Source of the DNA: an uncultured Alphaproteobacteria bacterium | Lineage (GTDB): Bacteria > Pseudomonadota > Alphaproteobacteria > Rickettsiales > UBA1997 | Length of the DNA: 12,944 nt | Direction of reading: 5' to 3' | NCBI GenBank assembly: GCA_903858915.1 | Contig: CAIOKL010000043.1 | Coordinates: 1-12,944 of the forward strand | Part shown: positions 10,616-12,944 of the stretch, one piece after another | How positions within the stretch are numbered: the first letter of the stretch is position 1 | How the letters are laid out: each line of letters opens with the position of its first letter | Made by a program: the position numbers and the translations under genes | The notes under the pieces: generated by a model | The model's input: only the letters and a program-made list of their open reading frames with translations | Database searches by the model: none | Told to the model about the DNA's origin: nothing

Positions 10616-12944
10616 ATGACCGAAAATAAAAAAGACCAAAAAATTGATCAAAAATTTTATACAATTCCTTTGCGCGACATTGTAATTTTCCCGAAGATGA
10701 CTACAACCATCTTGGTCGGCAGAGAAAAATCAATTAACTCAATTGAAGAAGCCTATTTAAAAAAAACGCCAATTTTCGCTATCACTCAAATTAATTCTGA
10801 TAGCGATGATTTTACTAAAAAAAATCTTAATAAAGTTGGAACAATTTGTCGAATAATTGAATTAATAAAAACCCCCGACGGCAACTTAAAAGCCATTTTA
10901 CAAGGTTTTATAAGTGCTGAATTAGAAGAAATTATCGAAGATAAAAAATATTTTTTCAGCAAAGTGGCGGTTATTATTCAACAAAAAATTGATGAAAAAG
11001 ATAAAGATTTAATCGGTTTGGTTAAATCATGTGCGGAAAGTTTTTCAAAATATTCGCAACATAATAAAAAAATTACCGCCGAAACTTTGAGCGAAATTAC
11101 TAAAATAAAAACCACGCAAGATATTTTATATTTCATCGCCGGCCATGTAAATTCATCGCTTCAGCAAAGACAAAATATTTTAAACGAAAAAGATTTGAAG
11201 AAGAAATTTTATAAACTTCTCGAAATTATTAAAACTGAAATCGAAATTAGTGAGGCCGAAGAAAGAATAAATCGTTCAATTCAAGAAAAATTTACCAAAC
11301 ATCAAAAAGAGATTTATTTTAACGAACAACTTAAGAATATTAAAAAAGAACTCGGGCAAGATGAAGACCCTGAAATCAAGGAACTAAAAGATAAAATCGC
11401 CAAGTTAAAATTATCAAAAGATATTCGTAAAAAATGCGATAATGAATTGCAAAAATTACAAAAAATGAGTCATTATTCGTCGGAATCGGGAGTTGTGCGC
11501 AACTATTTGGATTGGATAGTTTCTCTGCCTTGGTCTGAACAATCCGAAGCGATTCACGATTTAAATAATGCCAAAAAAATTCTTGATCAACATCATTACG
11601 GACTTGCCAAAATTAAAGAAAGAATCTTAGAATTTATCGCGGTGCAAATAAAAACCAAAGGCGCACGCGGTCCAATTCTATGCTTGGTTGGAGCGCCCGG
11701 AGTCGGCAAAACTTCTTTGGCGAAATCAATCGCCGAAAGTTTAAATCGCAAATATGTCAAAGTTTCTCTCGGTGGCGTTAAGGATGAGTCGGAAATTCGT
11801 GGACATCGCCGAACCTATGTTGGCGCGATGCCGGGACGAATTATTCAATCGATGCGCAAAGCTGGCACAATTAATCCGTTAATGCTTCTCGACGAAATTG
11901 ATAAAATGTCTAGTGATTTTCGAGGCGATCCATCGTCAGCGCTTCTAGAGGTTCTTGATCCCGAACAAAATAATAATTTTTCCGATCATTATTTGGAAGT
12001 CGATTATGATTTATCAAAAGTAATTTTTGTAGCAACGGCAAATACTTTAAATTCAATTCCAATTCCGTTGCGCGACCGCATGGAAATAATCAATGTTTCG
12101 GGTTACACCGAAAGCGAAAAATTGCAAATCGCCAAAAAGCATATCACGCCAAAATTAATCAAAGAAAATGGCTTAAATGAAAAAGAATTTTCAATCGAAG
12201 ACGAGGCAATTTTAACGCTAATTCAACGCTACACATTCGAGGCGGGAGTTAGAAATTTAAATCGCGAAATAGAAAATTTGATTAGAAAATCCGTAAAATT
12301 AATTGTCACCAAAGAGATCAAAAAAATTAATATCAACAATGATAATTTGCAAAAATATTCAGGTCCCGCCAAAAAAGATTATGGAAGGGTTCGCAAAGTT
12401 GATTCGATTGGCATAGTTACGGGAATGGCTTATACGCAATATGGCGGAGATTTGCTTGAAATCGAAGCGTTAAAATTTGAAGGAAGTGGAAAAATTCAAA
12501 TTACGGGAAGCCTCGGCGATGTTATGAAAGAGTCGGCGCAAGCCTCGCTAAGTTATGCGCGATCAATCGCCAAAACTTTAAAAATCGATGCCAAAAAATT
12601 TAATAAATTTGATTTTCATATTCATGTTCCCGAGGGCGCGACTCCCAAAGACGGACCTTCGGCCGGCGTTGCTTTGTCGGTTTGTTTAGTTTCGATTTTG
12701 GGTGAATATAAAATTCATCGCGACATTGCCATGACGGGCGAAATAACTTTAAGTGGCAAGGTTTTAGAAATCGGCGGGCTTAAAGAAAAACTTTTGGCGG
12801 CTTTGCGCGGTGGTATCAAAAAAGTTTTAATTCCACAATCTAATGTTAAAGATTTGGAAGAGATGCCAAAAGAGGTTTTAAATAATCTTAAAATAGTTCC
12901 GATAACCACGATTGAGGAAGCTTTGAAAGAATGTTTGATTATAA
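10616..12944 (+). CDS. lon: ATP-dependent protease Lon (3' end cut by the window)
   Basis: Lon is the cytoplasmic hexameric AAA+ serine protease that degrades damaged and regulatory proteins. The frame is open from the ATG at 10616 to the window edge: 776 complete codons and one extra base, with no stop. The N-terminal LAN domain starts IPLRDIVIFPKM (residues 17-28). The Walker A motif is GAPGVGKT (359-366), with Ala where Pro is more usual, and the Walker B acids are Asp426-Glu427 (LLDEIDK). The proteolytic dyad is Ser682 (DGPSAG) and Lys725 (GGLKEKLLAA), with the 43-residue spacing I recall from E. coli Lon. Only a short C-terminal piece should be missing, since the family is usually about 780-810 residues. 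It is divergent from the HIT gene. It likely shares heat-shock control with dnaK, but no such promoter was seen. Confidence 0.97.
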   Translation, partial: MTENKKDQKIDQKFYTIPLRDIVIFPKMTTTILVGREKSINSIEEAYLKKTPIFAITQINSDSDDFTKKNLNKVGTICRIIELIKTPDGNLKAILQGFISAELEEIIEDKKYFFSKVAVIIQQKIDEKDKDLIGLVKSCAESFSKYSQHNKKITAETLSEITKIKTTQDILYFIAGHVNSSLQQRQNILNEKDLKKKFYKLLEIIKTEIEISEAEERINRSIQEKFTKHQKEIYFNEQLKNIKKELGQDEDPEIKELKDKIAKLKLSKDIRKKCDNELQKLQKMSHYSSESGVVRNYLDWIVSLPWSEQSEAIHDLNNAKKILDQHHYGLAKIKERILEFIAVQIKTKGARGPILCLVGAPGVGKTSLAKSIAESLNRKYVKVSLGGVKDESEIRGHRRTYVGAMPGRIIQSMRKAGTINPLMLLDEIDKMSSDFRGDPSSALLEVLDPEQNNNFSDHYLEVDYDLSKVIFVATANTLNSIPIPLRDRMEIINVSGYTESEKLQIAKKHITPKLIKENGLNEKEFSIEDEAILTLIQRYTFEAGVRNLNREIENLIRKSVKLIVTKEIKKININNDNLQKYSGPAKKDYGRVRKVDSIGIVTGMAYTQYGGDLLEIEALKFEGSGKIQITGSLGDVMKESAQASLSYARSIAKTLKIDAKKFNKFDFHIHVPEGATPKDGPSAGVALSVCLVSILGEYKIHRDIAMTGEITLSGKVLEIGGLKEKLLAALRGGIKKVLIPQSNVKDLEEMPKEVLNNLKIVPITTIEEALKECLII

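Overview
The window is AT-rich DNA whose intergenic stretches are even richer in A+T than its genes. The protein types fit a low-GC alphaproteobacterium, possibly from the Rickettsiales or a neighbouring lineage: a bacterial PPDK, an alphaproteobacterial-looking DnaK, a MetC-type cystathionine beta-lyase, Lon, and many short palindromic repeats between genes. The taxonomic placement is inference from protein appearance only; there is no rRNA or tRNA in the window. Most genes lack a clear Shine-Dalgarno sequence; the start of the MetC gene is the exception.

Layout. 1-413 is a repeat-dense leader: a GC-rich hairpin, a dispersed repeat, and six copies of a 21-bp palindromic core on a 29-bp period, part of which is tandemly duplicated with a 90-bp offset. 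It precedes ppdK (414-3086, +). 3087-3269 holds two perfect inverted-repeat systems, followed by an unrecognised 54-residue exported peptide or small lipoprotein (3270-3434, +). Converging on it is a three-gene minus-strand cassette (4574 to 3486): an XRE-type regulator, a small one-TM protein and a stand-alone response-regulator receiver. 4575-4936 is non-coding and holds a strong terminator-like element with its own possible promoter, a candidate small RNA. dnaK (4937-6868, -) stands alone, without dnaJ or grpE beside it. Divergent from it is a pair of overlapping plus-strand genes: a type IV prepilin-like protein with a LamG-like domain (7011-7991) and a VOC/glyoxalase-fold protein (7981-8406). 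8407-8875 is a non-coding stretch packed with hairpins and dispersed repeats, including one good intrinsic terminator. A minus-strand HIT-metC operon follows (10465 to 8876). Divergent from it, lon starts at 10616 and runs off the window with only its last residues missing.

Functionally the window mixes housekeeping and accessory genes. DnaK and Lon serve proteostasis, PPDK links pyruvate and PEP, and MetC serves methionine/cysteine metabolism. The less ordinary parts are the XRE/TM/receiver cassette facing the small exported protein, the prepilin-LamG protein, the candidate small RNA behind dnaK, and the families of intergenic palindromes, two of which occur at both ends of the window.
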